From: Qipengyuania huizhouensis
GTDB lineage: Bacteria; Pseudomonadota; Alphaproteobacteria; Sphingomonadales; Sphingomonadaceae
NCBI RefSeq assembly: GCF_019711635.1
Contig: NZ_JAIGNT010000002.1
Location: 62,001-126,000 of the forward strand
Direction of reading: 5' to 3'
Length of the DNA: 64,000 bases
Shown here: positions 53,681-62,315 of the stretch, piece by piece
How the letters are laid out: every line of letters starts with the position of its first letter
Numbering within the stretch: position 1 is the first letter of the stretch
Made by a program: the position numbers and the translations under genes
Notes under the pieces: model-generated
Database searches by the model: none
What the model saw: the letters and a program-made list of their open reading frames with translations, nothing else
Told to the model about the DNA's origin: nothing

Positions 53681-54788
53681 TGGGGGCTGTCTCCAGGAAT
53701 GTGCGGGGATTGACGGCCCGTCCGTTGATGCGGACCTCGAAATGAAGGTGCGGGCCCGTGGATCGACCGGTGCTGCCGATCGCACCGATGACCTTGCCGG
53801 CGATGACAGTATCTCCGACCTTGGCGTCGAAACGCGACATGTGAGCGTAACGGGTCATGAGCCCATTGCCGTGAGTGATCTCAACGGTTTTGCCATAGCC
53901 GCCCTTCCAGCCTACAAAACTGACGCGGCCCTTGGAGGCGGCGAAAATCGGTGTGCCCGTTTTCCCGCGGAAGTCGAGACCCGTGTGCATGGCCGGACGA
54001 CGGTTGAACGGATCACGGCGGTAACCGAACCCGCTGGAGATCATGTTGCGGTTCGCAGGAGCGAATTGCGGGACGCCCTCGAGCGCATTTTCGAGCGCTG
54101 TCATGCGCGCCATAGACAGACCGAGGCGTTCGAAACGTGGATCGATGTTGCCTTCGCTGTCTGTCGACAGACCTTCGAGAGGACCACCCATCGCCTGGCG
54201 TTCGGACTGACGAATGACCGCATCGGGATTGAGCTCGAATTTCTCGAGCCGGGCGGCGGCCCGCTTTGCGCGCCAATCTGCATAGCGGGTAAGCCCTTCC
54301 ACGAGTGCAAGCTGGCGTGCTTCGATACGTGCGAGTTCGGCGGCCTGGGGAAACGCGGCGCTGACCTTTTCGACCGTAGCGGCAGTCTCACCGCTCGAAT
54401 CGCTGACGCGCGTATCGACTTTCATGTCAGCGGGAAGGAGTTCTGCAACGCCTTCGATAAATTCCATGCGACGATTGAGATCCTCGCTCACGTCCTCAAG
54501 ATTGTCACCGTAAGCGGCGAGGCGCTCCTCCGAAGTGGCAACCCTGGCTTCGCGGTTTTGAAGGCTCATTCGGTCGGCGCTGGCGCTGTACTGCGCCCAG
54601 CCTGCAATGACCAACGATGCCGCCCACACAAGCCCAACGAGAACCACGATAGATGCTGCAAGCTTCTGGATTCTCGAAGAAATAGTAATGAAGCGAACTG
54701 TACCTTCCGAACGCATGAAGAATTCGCGATCTGGAAACCAGCTTTCGATACGGCTTTTCCAGCCTGACTTGGCGCGTGAATTGTTCAA
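53628..54788 (-). CDS. M23 family metallopeptidase next to bactofilin
   Basis: 386 residues from a TTG at 54788. A basic N-terminus precedes one transmembrane helix (about 42-64, LAASIVVLVGLVWAASLV). A coiled-coil-rich periplasmic region follows, and then the LytM domain with HTGLD and HLHFE, a complete zinc site. It is likely a peptidoglycan D,D-endopeptidase. Its partner bactofilin would localise it, as known for similar pairs that set cell curvature or stalk shape. Confidence 0.92.
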   Translation of the reverse strand: MNNSRAKSGWKSRIESWFPDREFFMRSEGTVRFITISSRIQKLAASIVVLVGLVWAASLVIAGWAQYSASADRMSLQNREARVATSEERLAAYGDNLEDVSEDLNRRMEFIEGVAELLPADMKVDTRVSDSSGETAATVEKVSAAFPQAAELARIEARQLALVEGLTRYADWRAKRAAARLEKFELNPDAVIRQSERQAMGGPLEGLSTDSEGNIDPRFERLGLSMARMTALENALEGVPQFAPANRNMISSGFGYRRDPFNRRPAMHTGLDFRGKTGTPIFAASKGRVSFVGWKGGYGKTVEITHGNGLMTRYAHMSRFDAKVGDTVIAGKVIGAIGSTGRSTGPHLHFEVRINGRAVNPRTFLETAPNVLEEIRRDPKLAANGQ

Positions 54789-55048
54789 ACGACCCGTCCC
54801 TTGGTCTTTTATCCCTGAGACTGTCGGTATGGGAGATTCCTAACAAAATCGAATCCGGGTTCCCGTAGAATCCACGAGTCGAGCGTTGGATGCGGTGAAG
54901 CGTTTCACAGACAGGGAATTTTCGAAAAATTCGAAGTCCAGAAAGTTTCAGCACCTTTAACCTTACCTCTCGATTGACCAGTCTGCCAATTTGCTGACAC
55001 GCAGGCGCGGGACTGATAGGCGAGTTTCATGAGAAGGGCTGGAAAGCA

Positions 55049-55723
55049 TTGAAGTCGACGGGTTCGCGAGCGACGCGCATCGGCTTGCTGGGAGGCAGCT
55101 TCAACCCGGCGCATGGCGGCCACCGGCGGATTTCCCTTTTCGCCCGCGCAGCGCTGGGACTGGACGAGATCTGGTGGCTGGTATCGCCCGGAAATCCGCT
55201 CAAGCCGAAGGAGGGCATGGCCCCGCTTTCGGCGCGCATAAGCGCAGCAATGGCGCAGGCGAAGCGCGCGCCGATCCGAGTCACCGCTATCGAGCGCGAA
55301 TTGGGAACGCGATACACGGTCGATACGCTGCGCGCTATCCGCAGGCGATATTCCAAGTGTGATTTCGTCTGGCTGATGGGATCGGACAATCTTGCTCAAT
55401 TCCACCTCTGGAAAGACTGGCGTACGATTGCCCGCACCATGCCGATTGCAGTCATCGGCCGGCCCGGCTATGATGCCGATGCTATCGCAAGCCCCGCGAT
55501 GGCCTGGTTAAGGCACTATCGTGTGCCATCCGCCAGTTTTGCAAATGGGGGTGAATGGAGTGCACCGGCACTGGTGACATTGCGTTTCGATCCCGATCCG
55601 CGTTCGGCCACGGCAATCCGCCGTGCCGACCCCGATTGGGCATTGCGCCATACGGGCTTGTCCCGGCGAGATCAGGTGACACATCGTCTCATACCCTCGG
55701 CGGAGGAAACGACCACGCCATGA
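55049..55723 (+). CDS. nadD: Nicotinate-nucleotide adenylyltransferase
   Basis: 224 residues, TTG start at 55049. The nucleotidyl-transfer motif GLLGGSFNPAHGGH and the C-terminal RSATAIRR (in place of the usual ISSTxIR) are visible, with WLMGSDNLAQFHLWKDW between. It makes deamido-NAD. The gene starts the nadD-rsfS-rlmH-envC-ctpA run and is divergent from the M23 gene (260-bp gap with nothing else recognised). Confidence 0.93.
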   Translation: MKSTGSRATRIGLLGGSFNPAHGGHRRISLFARAALGLDEIWWLVSPGNPLKPKEGMAPLSARISAAMAQAKRAPIRVTAIERELGTRYTVDTLRAIRRRYSKCDFVWLMGSDNLAQFHLWKDWRTIARTMPIAVIGRPGYDADAIASPAMAWLRHYRVPSASFANGGEWSAPALVTLRFDPDPRSATAIRRADPDWALRHTGLSRRDQVTHRLIPSAEETTTP

Positions 55724-55792
55724 TGCGTGTTGCCGTTTTCCCTCCACTCCCTATCTCAAGGGCTTACACGATCAGGAGTAGTACAATCGCCT

Positions 55793-56212
55793 ATGACTCA
55801 GGCGCATACAGATCCGGCTGTTTCCGGGATCGCCACGACCAAGGTCGTTCGCATGACTGAACCGACGAAAGACGAATTGCTCGACTTTGTGCTCGGACAG
55901 CTCGATGACGATCAGGCGCAGGATGTCGTGACCATCGATCTTGCAGGAAAGAGCTCCATTGCCGATCATATGGTGATCGCATCGGGCCGGTCGACGAGGC
56001 AGGTTGCCTCGATTGCCCAGAAACTCGCTGAAAAGCTCAAGCAGAGCGGGTACGGCCCGGTAAAGCTCGAAGGGCTTCCCGCGGCAGACTGGGTGCTGCT
56101 CGACGCCGGCGATATCGTCGTTCACCTGTTCCGGCCCGAAGTGCGAAGCTTCTATAATCTGGAACGGATGTGGGCGTTCGGCGACGCACCGCCAGTGGCT
56201 GGTACGGCGTAG
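55793..56212 (+). CDS. rsfS: Ribosome silencing factor RsfS
   Basis: 139 residues from the ATG at 55793; ATG 55853 (MTEPTKDELLDF) has a closer AAGG and is an alternative. The RsfS core has DDDQAQDVVTIDLAGKSSIADHMVIASGRSTRQV and LEGLPAADWVLLDAGDIVVHLFRPEVRSFYNLERMW. It binds ribosomal protein L14 and blocks subunit joining in starvation. nadD-rsfS-rlmH is the standard order. Confidence 0.95.
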   Translation: MTQAHTDPAVSGIATTKVVRMTEPTKDELLDFVLGQLDDDQAQDVVTIDLAGKSSIADHMVIASGRSTRQVASIAQKLAEKLKQSGYGPVKLEGLPAADWVLLDAGDIVVHLFRPEVRSFYNLERMWAFGDAPPVAGTA

Positions 56213-56297
56213 CGCCTCTGCGTGAGCTGCCTCGGGCGTTTTCGACGCCAAGTAACGCACTCGCGTACCGCTTCAGTATCCGGCGCCAGGTCTGAAC

Positions 56298-56720
56298 ATG
56301 CTTCTTCACGTCATCGCTCGCGGCAAGATTGCTCGATCACCCGAGGCCGATCTGATCGCGCGCTACGAGAAGCGCCTTGTCTGGCCGGTGAAATTCACCG
56401 AACTCCCCGACAGCGGAGGGCGCATACCCGAACCGCAGACGCCCTACAAAACCGTGCTTCTGGACGAGCGCGGCCAGGATTTTTCCTCCGAGAAGCTGGC
56501 TGGAACCCTTGAGCGCTGGCGCGACGACGGGATGCGCGAGTGTCGCTTTATCCTGGGCGCTGCGGACGGGCATTCGCAGGAAGACCGGCACGATGCCGAC
56601 CTGCTGCTCGCCTTCGGCAAGGCGACCTGGCCGCACCTGCTTGCGCGCGCCATGTTGGCCGAGCAGCTTTACCGAGCAACTACGATCATCGCCGGTCACC
56701 CCTACCATCGGAGCGGATAA
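56298..56720 (+). CDS. rlmH: 23S rRNA (pseudouridine1915-N3)-methyltransferase RlmH
   Basis: 140 residues, a little shorter than E. coli RlmH. The SPOUT-fold motif FILGAADGHS and the C-terminal MLAEQLYRATTIIAGHPYHR are conserved. The start ATG is 85 bp after rsfS. It methylates pseudouridine 1915 in helix 69 of 23S rRNA. Confidence 0.94.
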   Translation: MLLHVIARGKIARSPEADLIARYEKRLVWPVKFTELPDSGGRIPEPQTPYKTVLLDERGQDFSSEKLAGTLERWRDDGMRECRFILGAADGHSQEDRHDADLLLAFGKATWPHLLARAMLAEQLYRATTIIAGHPYHRSG

Positions 56721-56753
56721 TCGGGCATCACGCCAGCAGGAAAGCCTGACGTC

Positions 56754-57980
56754 ATGAACCGCACTGCTGCCCTTATCGTTGCTGCTTCTCTGGCGATTAT
56801 CGTTGGTTTGCAGGGTCTTGCGCCGCTGACCGCACAACAATCCTCAGCTTCGATCCATTCATCGGCTGCACGGGAAGCTCTCGAAATCGCACGAGTCCAG
56901 CAGCGTAGCGCACGCCAGCGAGCCGAACGTCTCGAGGCCGAAGCCCGACGTTCCAGCGAAGCCTCGAGAAAGGCGCGAGCCGCCGCAGCTGCTCTCGCCG
57001 CTCGGGTGCAGCAGGCAGAAGCGCGTATCGTCGCGGCTGAAGCCGAACTCGCGATTGTCGAGCGTGAACGACGTACACTTTCGTATGATCTCTCTCAGCG
57101 TCGCGAGCCACTCGCGCAGCTCACCGCCGCGCTTCAGACGATGGCGCGTCGGCCGCTCGCGCTCGCTGCGCTACAGCCGGGGTCGCTGCGTGACGTCGTC
57201 CATACTCGCGTCGTTCTCGCAAGCGCTATACCCATTGTGCAGCAGCGTACCGCCGGATTGCGCGGCGACCTTGAGCGGGCACGTCGCCTGGAAACGGAAA
57301 GTCGCGGCTTCCTGGCTGACCGACGCCGCGCAGAACAAACGCTCGACCGACGCCGGAGCGATATGCTCGCCTTGGCCGAGAAGGAACGTGTACTCGCCAG
57401 GCAGGCGGCGGGAGGGGCGAATCGCGAAGCGGCACTCGCAATCGAGTTGGCGGAAGAGGCGCGCGATCTTGATGCGTTAATATCAAGGCTCGATCAATCG
57501 GCGGCCCTGCGTCTGCGCCTTGCCAAACTCGACGGTCCGCTTGTTCGCCCGGCACGCCCGGGTTCGGCTTCGCTACCACCAACCCCCGCTACTTCAACCG
57601 CCTCTCGAGTGGATGCCCCTGAAATTTATCTGTTGCCGGTCGCGGGACGTGTCGTTTCGGGATTCGCCGAGACTACCGACAATGGTGGTCGACGTCCCGG
57701 CATCTCCATCCTCTCACGCCCGCGGGCGCAAGTGATTGCGCCCGCCAATGGGCGGGTCAGCTTCGCCGGGGAGTATGAAGGTTATGGGCGAATTGTCATT
57801 CTCGAACATGAAGGCGGCTGGACCAGTCTGGTTACCGGGCTGGGAACCCTTTCCGTAGACACCGGCCAGCAGCTTACGGCGGGATCTCCGCTTGGTCTTG
57901 CCGCTACGATTAATCCCATCACAACTCTCGAACTGAGGCATGATGGCGAACCCGTCAATCCTCTCGACCAGCTGCGTTGA
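56754..57980 (+). CDS. envC: Murein hydrolase activator EnvC-like, degenerate LytM
   Basis: 408 residues. A signal peptide is followed by an extensive coiled coil (about 30-260) and a C-terminal LytM-like domain. That domain has RPGISI where active enzymes have HxGxD, and TTLELRHDG in place of the HLH site, so the zinc ligands appear missing, as in EnvC-type activators of amidases. The coiled coil and degenerate LytM together support an activator rather than a peptidase role. It precedes ctpA. Confidence 0.88.
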   Translation: MNRTAALIVAASLAIIVGLQGLAPLTAQQSSASIHSSAAREALEIARVQQRSARQRAERLEAEARRSSEASRKARAAAAALAARVQQAEARIVAAEAELAIVERERRTLSYDLSQRREPLAQLTAALQTMARRPLALAALQPGSLRDVVHTRVVLASAIPIVQQRTAGLRGDLERARRLETESRGFLADRRRAEQTLDRRRSDMLALAEKERVLARQAAGGANREAALAIELAEEARDLDALISRLDQSAALRLRLAKLDGPLVRPARPGSASLPPTPATSTASRVDAPEIYLLPVAGRVVSGFAETTDNGGRRPGISILSRPRAQVIAPANGRVSFAGEYEGYGRIVILEHEGGWTSLVTGLGTLSVDTGQQLTAGSPLGLAATINPITTLELRHDGEPVNPLDQLR

Positions 57981-58097
57981 TCGGATAGCAGAAAGACTAC
58001 GCAGAAATTCCATCGCCCGCACTGCACTTTTCGGCTCATCTTTCATTCAGTCGCGATGCGCGATAGACTCGGCTTCGGAAACTGGAGATCCGTCTCG

Positions 58098-59438
58098 ATG
58101 AACTTTGCCGCCCTGGCCCGTTCGGCCGCCCTTGTGACCGCTGTCGCTCTTTTACCAGCAACCACTGCCGGTCTTGCTCGTGTCGAAGGCAGCGCCGGTC
58201 CGGAATTTGCGAAACTTTTCGCAGTATATCAAAGGGTCAAGGCAAGTTATGTCGAGCCCGTTGAGGATGACGTGCTCATCAACGGCGCAATCAGCGGAAT
58301 GCTTGCTGCTCTCGATCCCCATTCGGCCTATCTCGACGGCTCCGACCTCCAGCGGCTCGAAACCATGATCGATGGCAACTATTCGGGCCTTGGTCTCTCG
58401 GTTGTCGGCGAAGACGGTGCCGTAAAGGTAATCTCGCCCTTCCGGGGGAGTCCAGCAGATGAAGCCGGGATCAAGGCCGGCGACTATATTACCCATATCG
58501 ATGGCGAACTGATCTACGGCCTTGATCTCGACGAAGCGGTGGCGCGCATGCGTGGTCAGGCGGGAACCTCGATCCGACTCACTGTATTCCGCCCGGGACG
58601 CGAGGAGCCATTCGACCTCGACGTCACGCGCGGTCTGATCGAGCTCGAGCCGGTGACCTGGGAATTGCAGGATGGCAACATCGGTCACATCATGATCAAC
58701 GAGTTTTCGCGCGATGTCGGGAGCGATGTTTTCGCTGCGTGGAAGGACTTGCAAACGCAGGCCACCGGTCGCCTCAACGGACTCGTGCTCGATATGCGCA
58801 GCAACCCCGGCGGTTCGCTGGACGAGGCAGTGGCGCTTTCCGATCTGTTCCTGTCGAAGGGCCAGATCGTTTCGCAGCGCGGCCGGGCTCGCGGCGAATC
58901 GATAAGTTACGACGCCGAAACCGTCTTTCGCGGAGACATTGCGGAAGATCTGCCGATCGTCGTGCTGATCGACGCCGGCTCAGCCTCGGCAAGCGAGATC
59001 GTGGCTGGTGCGCTGCAGGACCATCGCCGCGCCATCGTGATGGGTGAACGCAGCTTCGGCAAGGGTAGTGTTCAGTCGCTGCTCCCCTTGGGCCGCGACG
59101 CCGCACTCAAGCTCACGACGGCGCGCTATTACACACCCTCCGGCCATTCGGTGCAGGAGGGTGGGATCAAGCCGGATATCAGGGTTCCGCAGCTATCCGA
59201 TCCCGATCTCGCCAGCCGCATGAAGTTCACGATGCGGGAAAGCGATTTGCGCGGCCATCTGATAAACGAGCTGGGCATTAAGGACGAAGACCTGGAGAGC
59301 GATACACATACCGATCCGCGGTTCCAGCTAACCGCGGAAGAACTCGAAGCACAGGGTATCGAGGACTTCCAGTTGCACTACGCCGTCGAGACGTTGCGCC
59401 GCACAAGTCCGCGGTCCGTTGCCTCGCGCACGAAGTGA
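58098..59438 (+). CDS. ctpA: S41 family C-terminal processing peptidase (CtpA)
   Basis: 446 residues from ATG 58098, chosen because MNFAALARSAALVTAVALL begins a signal peptide; an ATG 14 codons earlier adds charged residues. A PDZ domain (about 85-165) is followed by the peptidase core with GSASASEIVAGALQD (catalytic Ser) and MGERSFGKGSVQ (Lys). It is a periplasmic or envelope protease. The order envC-ctpA is common in alphaproteobacteria. Confidence 0.94.
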   Translation: MNFAALARSAALVTAVALLPATTAGLARVEGSAGPEFAKLFAVYQRVKASYVEPVEDDVLINGAISGMLAALDPHSAYLDGSDLQRLETMIDGNYSGLGLSVVGEDGAVKVISPFRGSPADEAGIKAGDYITHIDGELIYGLDLDEAVARMRGQAGTSIRLTVFRPGREEPFDLDVTRGLIELEPVTWELQDGNIGHIMINEFSRDVGSDVFAAWKDLQTQATGRLNGLVLDMRSNPGGSLDEAVALSDLFLSKGQIVSQRGRARGESISYDAETVFRGDIAEDLPIVVLIDAGSASASEIVAGALQDHRRAIVMGERSFGKGSVQSLLPLGRDAALKLTTARYYTPSGHSVQEGGIKPDIRVPQLSDPDLASRMKFTMRESDLRGHLINELGIKDEDLESDTHTDPRFQLTAEELEAQGIEDFQLHYAVETLRRTSPRSVASRTK

Positions 59439-59454
59439 AGGTAGCGCCTCCAGG

Positions 59455-59940
59455 GTGAGCATCAATGAAAGCCCGAACCTGCGGATGGCGCAGCGACTGG
59501 CGCTGGCAGTCCCGGCGCTGTTGCTCGCGGGTGCTTACCTGTCGCAATACGGTTTCGATCTCTATCCGTGCGAAATGTGTTGGTGGCAGCGCTATCCTCA
59601 CTTCGCCGCCGTAGCTTTCGCCTTGCTGTCCTTCCTTGCCGCGCCTAAGCGGCTATGGATTGCGCTGGCGGCAGGGGGGCTGCTCACCTCCGGACTTATC
59701 GGCCTGTTTCATGCCGGTGTCGAATATGGTTGGTGGGAAGGCGTAACCTCCTGCGCCGCCATTCCGCAGACAGGCGAAGGACAAAGCGCACTCGACGCAA
59801 TCATGAACGCACCGGTGGTGCGGTGCGACGAAGCGCCGTGGACATTGCTGGGCATCAGTCTTGCCGGCTTCAATTTCCTCATATCCACGGCGACCAGCCT
59901 GTTCATATTCAATCTCCTCCGCAAGGAAGGTCGATCATGA
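59455..59940 (+). CDS. dsbB: Disulfide bond formation protein DsbB
   Basis: 161 residues from a GTG at 59455; ATG 59485 is possible. Four hydrophobic helices are present. The first periplasmic pair CEMC is in YPCEMCWWQRYP and the second pair is in SCAAIPQTG...VVRCDE. It reoxidises DsbA and passes electrons to ubiquinone. Its stop overlaps the Coq7 gene by 4 bp, so a quinone-dependent and a quinone-making enzyme are coupled. Confidence 0.88.
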   Translation: MSINESPNLRMAQRLALAVPALLLAGAYLSQYGFDLYPCEMCWWQRYPHFAAVAFALLSFLAAPKRLWIALAAGGLLTSGLIGLFHAGVEYGWWEGVTSCAAIPQTGEGQSALDAIMNAPVVRCDEAPWTLLGISLAGFNFLISTATSLFIFNLLRKEGRS

Positions 59941-60464
59941 CCAAAACACCGGACCATATCGCCCGGATGATACGCGTCGATCAGGCGGGAGAGTTCGGGG
60001 CGACGCGAATCTATGCTGGCCAACTCGCCGTCATGGGCGATCGTGGGCCCGACTCCGCCGAGATCGCCGGGATGGCGGAGCAGGAGGCTGGCCACCGCGC
60101 GAAATTCGATGCCTTGATGGCTCGCCGCGGGGTGCGCCCCACTGCCCTCCAGCCTTTCTGGGATCGTGCGGGTTTCGCACTCGGCGCTGCGACAGCCCTG
60201 ATCGGACCGGAAGCAGCGATGGCGTGCACTGCGGCTGTCGAAACCGAAATCGACCGGCATTATTCCAGGCAACTCGACGAGCTCGAGGAAACCAATGAAG
60301 ATCCGGAACTCGCCGCAATGATCGAGGAGTTCCGCGAAGACGAGCGTGAGCACCGCGATGCGGCACTGGCCGCAGGCGCAGAGCGCGCACCTGCATATCC
60401 CATCCTGTCGGGGCTGATTCGCCTGGGTTGCCGGGCGGCCATCAGAATTTCCGAGAGAATCTGA
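59937..60464 (+). CDS. coq7: Demethoxyubiquinone hydroxylase family (Coq7) di-iron enzyme
   Basis: 175 residues from the ATG at 59937 with AAGGAAGG just upstream. Di-iron ligand motifs are DQAGEFGATRIYAGQ, MAEQEAGHRAKFD (E-x2-H), AVETEIDRHY and DEREHRDAAL (E-x2-H). It hydroxylates 2-octaprenyl-3-methyl-6-methoxy-benzoquinol in ubiquinone synthesis. It is cotranscribed with dsbB. Confidence 0.92.
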   Translation: MTKTPDHIARMIRVDQAGEFGATRIYAGQLAVMGDRGPDSAEIAGMAEQEAGHRAKFDALMARRGVRPTALQPFWDRAGFALGAATALIGPEAAMACTAAVETEIDRHYSRQLDELEETNEDPELAAMIEEFREDEREHRDAALAAGAERAPAYPILSGLIRLGCRAAIRISERI

Positions 60465-60551
60465 CGGGAACGGCAGGTGCCTTTCACTCGCTTCATTGAT
60501 AGTTCACGCGTTCAGGCGCCTACTAACCGCTACCGCTCACAAGAGGCCATT

Positions 60552-61148
60552 ATGACCAAACCCCTGCTTGCCTTAGTAGCTTTCTCTGCCGCTGCATTCG
60601 CTGGACCATCCAATGCGCAGACGCCGGTCGAAACTGGCGATGAAAGCTACAACATGGTCATCGTCTATGGAGATGATGAATGCCCGCAAGGCGATGATGG
60701 TACAATCGTGGTTTGTGCGCGACAGGCGGAAAGCGAGCGCTATCGTATACCCGAATCGCAGCGATTTACCGACGGACCGCAGGCCGAAGCCTGGATGAAC
60801 CGCGTGGAGCGACTGGAAATGGTCGGCGATTTCGGCATTATGTCCTGCTCGCCCGCGGGTGCTGGCGGTTTCACCGGTTGCACGCAGGAAATGATTGCCA
60901 AGGCTTATGCCGACAAGGAAAATTCTTCCGCCGTGCGCTTCAGTGAAGTGATTGCGGCCGCGCGCGCCGAACGGCTATCGACGATCGACGAAGACGCCGA
61001 GCGCACGCAGGAAGAGGTCGAAATGATCGAGCGCGAATATATGGAGCGCCTCGAGCGGGAACGCGCAACCGCGACACCCGAAGAAGAACCTCTTCCTCAG
61101 CCTGAAGCGAGCGATGCAGAATTGGTTGCAGGCGATCCGGAAGGTTGA
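60552..61148 (+). CDS. Secreted conserved hypothetical protein with Cys pairs
   Basis: 198 residues from ATG 60552 with AGAGG 6 nt upstream. The signal peptide is about residues 1-23 (PLLALVAFSAAAFAGPSNA). The mature part has a conserved-looking block VIVYGDDECPQGDDGTIVVCAR and ESERYRIPESQRF, then a second Cys pair in MSCSPAGAGGFTGCTQEMI, and an acidic coiled-coil tail. Four Cys suggest two disulfides, fitting the upstream dsbB. I know no named family; similar proteins occur in sphingomonads. Confidence 0.8.
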   Translation: MTKPLLALVAFSAAAFAGPSNAQTPVETGDESYNMVIVYGDDECPQGDDGTIVVCARQAESERYRIPESQRFTDGPQAEAWMNRVERLEMVGDFGIMSCSPAGAGGFTGCTQEMIAKAYADKENSSAVRFSEVIAAARAERLSTIDEDAERTQEEVEMIEREYMERLERERATATPEEEPLPQPEASDAELVAGDPEG

Positions 61149-61189
61149 TTATCTTTATTTCGTAAAGGTTTCTGGTTAGATCATCGGGG

Positions 61190-62311
61190 GTGAGCAAGCC
61201 CCGCATTCTTACGATCTTCGGTACCCGACCCGAAGCGATCAAACTATTTCCCCTGATTCATGCTTTGGAAGCGGATAGTCGCTTCGAAAGCCGTGTATGC
61301 GTTTCTGCGCAGCATCGTTCGATGCTCGATCAAGTGCTCTCGATTGCCGATATTCGCCCAGACCACGATCTCGACCTGATGACCGAAGGTCAGACGCTCG
61401 ACGAACTGACGGCGCGGGCGCTCACCGGTATCGGCAAGGTGCTGGATGAGGAAAAGCCCGATTGGGTCGTGGTGCAGGGCGATACCACCACGGTAATGGC
61501 CGGTGCGATCGCGGCCTATTACAGGAAAATTCCCGTCTGCCATATCGAGGCGGGGCTGCGTAGCGGCGACATCTACCAGCCCTGGCCCGAAGAAGTGAAC
61601 CGCCGACTGGTGGGTACTTTCGCCAGGCTTCACTGCGCACCGACGCAGACCAGCGCAGACGCGTTGTTGAAAGAGAATGTCGATCCGGCCTGCGTGCATG
61701 TCACCGGCAATACGGTGATCGATGCGCTCAAATGGGTAACCGGGCGGATCGAGGCTCAACCCTCGCTCGCCTCGGGTCTCGCTGATCTCGAAAAGCGGTT
61801 TGCTGGCAAGCGTATCATTGGAATAACCAGCCACAGGCGCGAAAATTTCGGCGAAGGGATACAGAATATTGCTAATGCGGTTAAGCGTATTGCCTCACGC
61901 GATGACATCGCGGTTATTTTTCCTGTCCACATGAACCCGAATGTACGTGCGGTGATGAACGAGCAGCTCGAAGGTCTCGGCAACGTCGCCCTGATCGAAC
62001 CGCTCGATTATCCCCACTTCGCGCGTCTGCTGGATATCAGCCATCTGATGCTCACCGACAGCGGTGGAGTGCAGGAGGAGGCGCCCGCCCTCGGCAAGCC
62101 TGTGCTGGTTATGCGCGAGACCACCGAACGTCCGGAAGGTGTCGAGGCGGGGACCGCCAAGCTGGTTGGAACCGACACGGAGACGATTGTCCGCGAGGCC
62201 GAGCACCTGCTCGACGACCATGAGGCCTATGCCCTCATGGCGCGCGCGCATAATCCTTTCGGTGATGGTCATTCATCGCAGCGTATTTGCGATCTGCTGG
62301 CAGCAGGTTAG
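61190..62311 (+). CDS. wecB: UDP-N-acetylglucosamine 2-epimerase (non-hydrolysing)
   Basis: 373 residues, GTG start. The signatures GTRPEAIKLFPLI at the N-terminus, VCHIEAGLRSGD, TSHRRENFGEGIQN and TDSGGVQEEAPALGKP are complete. It makes UDP-ManNAc for cell-surface polysaccharide. It is convergent with a UDP-sugar epimerase gene 4 bp away, so this end may be a small surface-sugar locus. Confidence 0.95.
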   Translation: MSKPRILTIFGTRPEAIKLFPLIHALEADSRFESRVCVSAQHRSMLDQVLSIADIRPDHDLDLMTEGQTLDELTARALTGIGKVLDEEKPDWVVVQGDTTTVMAGAIAAYYRKIPVCHIEAGLRSGDIYQPWPEEVNRRLVGTFARLHCAPTQTSADALLKENVDPACVHVTGNTVIDALKWVTGRIEAQPSLASGLADLEKRFAGKRIIGITSHRRENFGEGIQNIANAVKRIASRDDIAVIFPVHMNPNVRAVMNEQLEGLGNVALIEPLDYPHFARLLDISHLMLTDSGGVQEEAPALGKPVLVMRETTERPEGVEAGTAKLVGTDTETIVREAEHLLDDHEAYALMARAHNPFGDGHSSQRICDLLAAG

Positions 62312-62315
62312 GCGC

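Noticed and set aside
57000..57980. EnvC-like protein called an active M23 peptidase
   Set aside because: Both zinc motifs are degenerate, unlike the two other M23 proteins in the window.
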